A stretch of DNA of 7,740 nt from Chloroflexota bacterium (GTDB taxonomy: Bacteria > Chloroflexota > Anaerolineae > Aggregatilineales > UBA2796), in contig JAGHYP010000127.1 in the NCBI GenBank assembly GCA_017743585.1, positions 1-7,740 on the forward strand. The letters are read 5' to 3'. The notes beneath the pieces were generated by a model. It had not been told where the DNA came from. It did not search any database and saw only the letters and a program-made list of their open reading frames with translations. This document shows positions 5,637 through 7,740 of this stretch, one piece after another. Made by a program: the position numbers and the translations under genes. Position 1 is the stretch's first letter; every line of letters begins with the position of its first letter.

Positions 5637-6755
5637 ATGCGAGTAGCGCTCGTCCACGATTGGCTGAATCAAATTGGCGGCGCGGAAGACGTGCTGACCG
5701 AGTTGGTCGGCATGTTCCCTGAAGCGCCGATCTACACCAGCTTGTACTGGCGCGAGAAAATGCCCGCTGCATGGCGGGCGTGGAACATCAAGGTGCTGTG
5801 GACAGATCGGCTGCCGCAGATTCACCAGCATCATCAGCGCTACTTGCCGTTCTACCCGCTCGCCTTCGGCGCGCTCGACCTATCCGAGTACGATGTGGTG
5901 CTGAGCAATAAAAGTGGCTTCTGTCACGGCGTGCGGACGCGGCGCGGCGCGCGTCGTGCGCTGCACATCTGCTACTGCTTGACGCCGACGCGCTATGTGT
6001 GGCAATACGAAGCCTATGTGGCGCGCGAGGGGCTAGGGCGCGCTGTCAAGGCGGCGTTGCGGCTGCTGATCGGCGTGCTACGGCGCTGGGATTACGCCGC
6101 GGCGCAGCGCGTGGATCACTTCATCGCCATTTCAACTGAGGTTCAAGGGCGCATCAAGACTTTTTACGGGCGCGACTCGGTCATCATCTTTCCGCCTGTG
6201 GAGACGGCGCGCTTCACTCCCCTGCCGAGCGACCAGATCGGCGATTACTACCTTGTCCTCTCCCGCCTTGTGCCGTATAAGCGCGTGGATTTGGCTGTGC
6301 AAGCGTGTACGCGGCTCGGCTTGCCGTTGCTGATCGGCGGCAGCGGACGCGACCGCGAGCGGTTAGAGCGCATGGCAGGCGAGACGGTCAAATTCTTAGG
6401 CTACGTGCCAGAGGCCGGCCTGCCTGCGCTGATGGCGCGTTGCAAGGCGCTCATCTTCCCCGGCTTGGAAGATTTCGGCATTGCGCCTGTGCAAGCGCAA
6501 GCGGCAGGCAGGCCGGTCATCGCCTTTCGCGGCGGCGGGGCGCTGGACACAGTGCGCGAAGGCGAGACAGGTCTTTTCTTCGATGCGCCGACGGTCGAAT
6601 CGCTTGTGGCGGCGCTCAAACAGTTTGAAGCGGCAGATTTGGCGCACTGCATGGATAGCGCAGCTATCCGTCGGCACGCGCTACGCTTTGACCGAGCCGT
6701 TTTTCAGCGCGCGTTGCGCGCATTCATTGAAGAGGCTTATGCTCAAAGGCGCTGA
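5637..6755 (+). CDS. GT4-family glycosyltransferase (group 1)
   Basis: This 372-residue GT-B fold transferase would move a sugar from a nucleotide donor to an acceptor, most likely in exopolysaccharide, O-antigen-like or other envelope glycan synthesis at the cytoplasmic membrane face. The N-terminal domain starts RVALVHDWLNQIGGAED (2-18), with the Gly-rich acceptor-side loop. The C-terminal donor domain has VLSRLVPYKRVDLAV (207-221; Lys215 in the donor phosphate region), LIGGSG (232-237) and FPGLEDFGIAPVQAQAAGRP (274-293). The N-terminal architecture and the EDFGI motif resemble WbaZ-type mannosyltransferases, but donor and linkage cannot be fixed. The usual E-x7-E motif reads Glu278-x7-Gln286, the second Glu being replaced by Gln (CAA at 6492-6494). 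No Shine-Dalgarno sequence is obvious before the ATG, which follows the membrane-protein stop by 21 bases, so coupling is likely. Confidence 0.94.
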   Translation: MRVALVHDWLNQIGGAEDVLTELVGMFPEAPIYTSLYWREKMPAAWRAWNIKVLWTDRLPQIHQHHQRYLPFYPLAFGALDLSEYDVVLSNKSGFCHGVRTRRGARRALHICYCLTPTRYVWQYEAYVAREGLGRAVKAALRLLIGVLRRWDYAAAQRVDHFIAISTEVQGRIKTFYGRDSVIIFPPVETARFTPLPSDQIGDYYLVLSRLVPYKRVDLAVQACTRLGLPLLIGGSGRDRERLERMAGETVKFLGYVPEAGLPALMARCKALIFPGLEDFGIAPVQAQAAGRPVIAFRGGGALDTVREGETGLFFDAPTVESLVAALKQFEAADLAHCMDSAAIRRHALRFDRAVFQRALRAFIEEAYAQRR

Positions 6756-6891
6756 GCGTCGGCGTTGAGCGCATGTCAGGGACGCTCTCCAGCTTCGAGC
6801 GCGGTTCGCGCGCGTTCGGCGCCTTCGCGACGGCGCTTGCGCCCCCTCGACGAGGCACAGCAGAGCGGCTTGCGAGGCGCACGGCGGCGGG
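6756..6891. other. Convergent intergenic gap without a clear terminator
   Basis: These 136 bases separate the ends of the plus-strand glycosyltransferase gene and the minus-strand ATPase gene. Short GC-rich stems can be drawn, for example GCGCC (6819-6823) with GGCGC (6832-6836) and GAGCG with CGCTC around 6767-6787, but none is followed by a T-run on either strand. Termination may be Rho-dependent, or the two transcripts may overlap. A 40-codon frame from 6773 is open but unsupported. Confidence 0.5.
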
Positions 6892-7740
6892 CTAGAGCAG
6901 CGCGCGGCAGGCGCGGTAGAGATCGTCCCACCCCTCGCGCGTCTTGACAACGGTCTCAAGGTACTCCAGCCAGACTATGCGATCCTGCACGGGGTCTTTG
7001 ATAATCGCGCCCATCATGCCGCTTGCTAGGTCACTGGCGCGCACCACGCCATCGCCAAAGTGCGCCGCCAACGCCATGCCGTTCGTCAAGACTGAGATCG
7101 CCTCAGCGGTGCTGAGCGTGCCGCTCGGCGTCTTCAGCTTGGTCTTGCCATCGGCGGTGACGCCATTGCGCAGCTCGCGGAAGATGGTGACCAAGCGCTG
7201 AATTTCGAGCAGGGCTGGCGGCTCAGCGGGCAGCTCAAGGGCGCGTCCGATGCTCGCCACGCGCGTGCGCACGATCTCAACTTCTTCGGCTTCGGTAGCG
7301 GGCAACGGCAGCACGACCGTGTTGAAGCGGCGCTTCAGCGCGGCTGAGAGCTCGTTCACGCCGCGATCGCGGTCGTTGGCAGTGGCGATCATGTTGAAGC
7401 CTTTGAGCGCTTGCACTTCGGCGTTCAGCTCTGGGATCGGCAAGGTCTTCTCGGAGAGGATCGTGATCAGCGAGTCCTGCACATCGGATGGAATGCGCGT
7501 CAGCTCTTCCACGCGCGCGATCTTGCCTTCCGCCATGGCGCGCATCAGCGGACTCGGCACCAGCGCTGCCATGGACGGGCCTTCCGCCAGAAGGCGCGCG
7601 TAATTCCAGCCGTAGCGGATCGTCTCTTCAGACGTGCCTGCCGTGCCTTGAATCAGCAAGGTTGAATCGCCTGAGATGGCAGCCGCCAGATGCTCAGCCA
7701 GCCATGTTTTGGCAGTGCCCGGCACTCCGAGCAGCAACAG
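6892..7740 (-). CDS. MoxR-type AAA+ ATPase, C-terminal part (5' end outside window)
   Basis: The last 282 residues of an AAA+ ATPase are present. The frame is open through base 7740, so the N-terminus (about 100 residues in relatives) lies outside. The Walker A motif GVPGTAKT is at visible residues 5-12. The Walker B position reads IARVEELTRIP (about 74-84), sensor 1 is ATAND (about 119-123), and an arginine-finger-like ALKRRF lies at about 134-139. The C-terminal helical lid follows. By family, MoxR-type ATPases form ring-shaped chaperone-like machines that work with VWA-domain partners. The Glu-Glu instead of Asp-Glu at Walker B appears to belong to a MoxR-like subfamily that contains this EELTR-type sequence, recalled from memory rather than searched. 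It is the last gene of its operon on the minus strand, so any VWA or zinc-finger partner should lie beyond 7740. The substrate is unknown. Confidence 0.9.
   Translation of the reverse strand: MLLLGVPGTAKTWLAEHLAAAISGDSTLLIQGTAGTSEETIRYGWNYARLLAEGPSMAALVPSPLMRAMAEGKIARVEELTRIPSDVQDSLITILSEKTLPIPELNAEVQALKGFNMIATANDRDRGVNELSAALKRRFNTVVLPLPATEAEEVEIVRTRVASIGRALELPAEPPALLEIQRLVTIFRELRNGVTADGKTKLKTPSGTLSTAEAISVLTNGMALAAHFGDGVVRASDLASGMMGAIIKDPVQDRIVWLEYLETVVKTREGWDDLYRACRALL

Noticed and set aside
6756..6891. Rho-independent bidirectional terminator between the convergent genes
   Set aside because: Only short GC stems are present and neither strand has a T-run after them.
6773..6895. 40-codon plus-strand frame in the convergent gap
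   Set aside because: There is no ribosome binding site, the composition is Arg/Ala/Gly-rich as in chance frames, and it overlaps the end of the opposite ATPase gene.

Overview
The window is GC-rich bacterial chromosome with dense coding and many GCGC-type words. It carries six complete genes and two partial ones, with no mobile element, CRISPR array, tRNA or rRNA visible. The gene mix is an RluD-type pseudouridine synthase, an Asp23/AmaP-like two-helix membrane protein, a MoxR-type AAA+ ATPase and a type II signal-peptide lipoprotein. Together with the codon use this fits a GC-rich Gram-positive-like or Chloroflexota-type bacterium, but that placement is inference; no marker gene here fixes the taxon.

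Layout. From about 4569 down to 1 the minus strand is one long co-directional run: an acyl-CoA synthetase (4569-2815), a Crp/Fnr-family regulator (2808-2122), an MBL-fold hydrolase (2103-1210), an RluA-family pseudouridine synthase (1140-193) and the first 37 codons of a lipoprotein (112-1). The first three are separated by only 6 and 18 bases and look like one operon. The synthase follows after 69 bases that hold an 11-6-11 direct repeat. The lipoprotein has its own strong sigma70-type promoter, placed so close to the ATG that its transcript should be essentially leaderless.

Bases 4570-4853 form a divergent promoter region. The minus-strand promoter serves the acyl-CoA synthetase operon. A near-consensus plus-strand promoter (TGGACA-N16-TATAAT with an extended -10) serves a two-gene operon: the AmaP-like membrane protein (4854-5615) and a GT4 glycosyltransferase (5637-6755). 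Between that promoter and the first gene lies an 8-codon ORF. It starts at the predicted transcription start and ends inside the gene's Shine-Dalgarno sequence.

Convergent to the glycosyltransferase, across a 136-base gap with no clear terminator, is the C-terminal part of a MoxR-type AAA+ ATPase (7740-6892). Its 5' end and probable partner genes lie beyond the window.

Functionally, the left part suggests CoA activation of an organic acid together with its own regulator and a hydrolase, next to a ribosome-modification gene. The right part suggests cell-envelope work (membrane anchor plus sugar transfer). No clearly new multi-gene system is evident. The best leads are the leaderless mini-ORF, the lipoprotein's leaderless promoter, the divergent Crp pocket and the Glu-to-Gln change in the glycosyltransferase motif.
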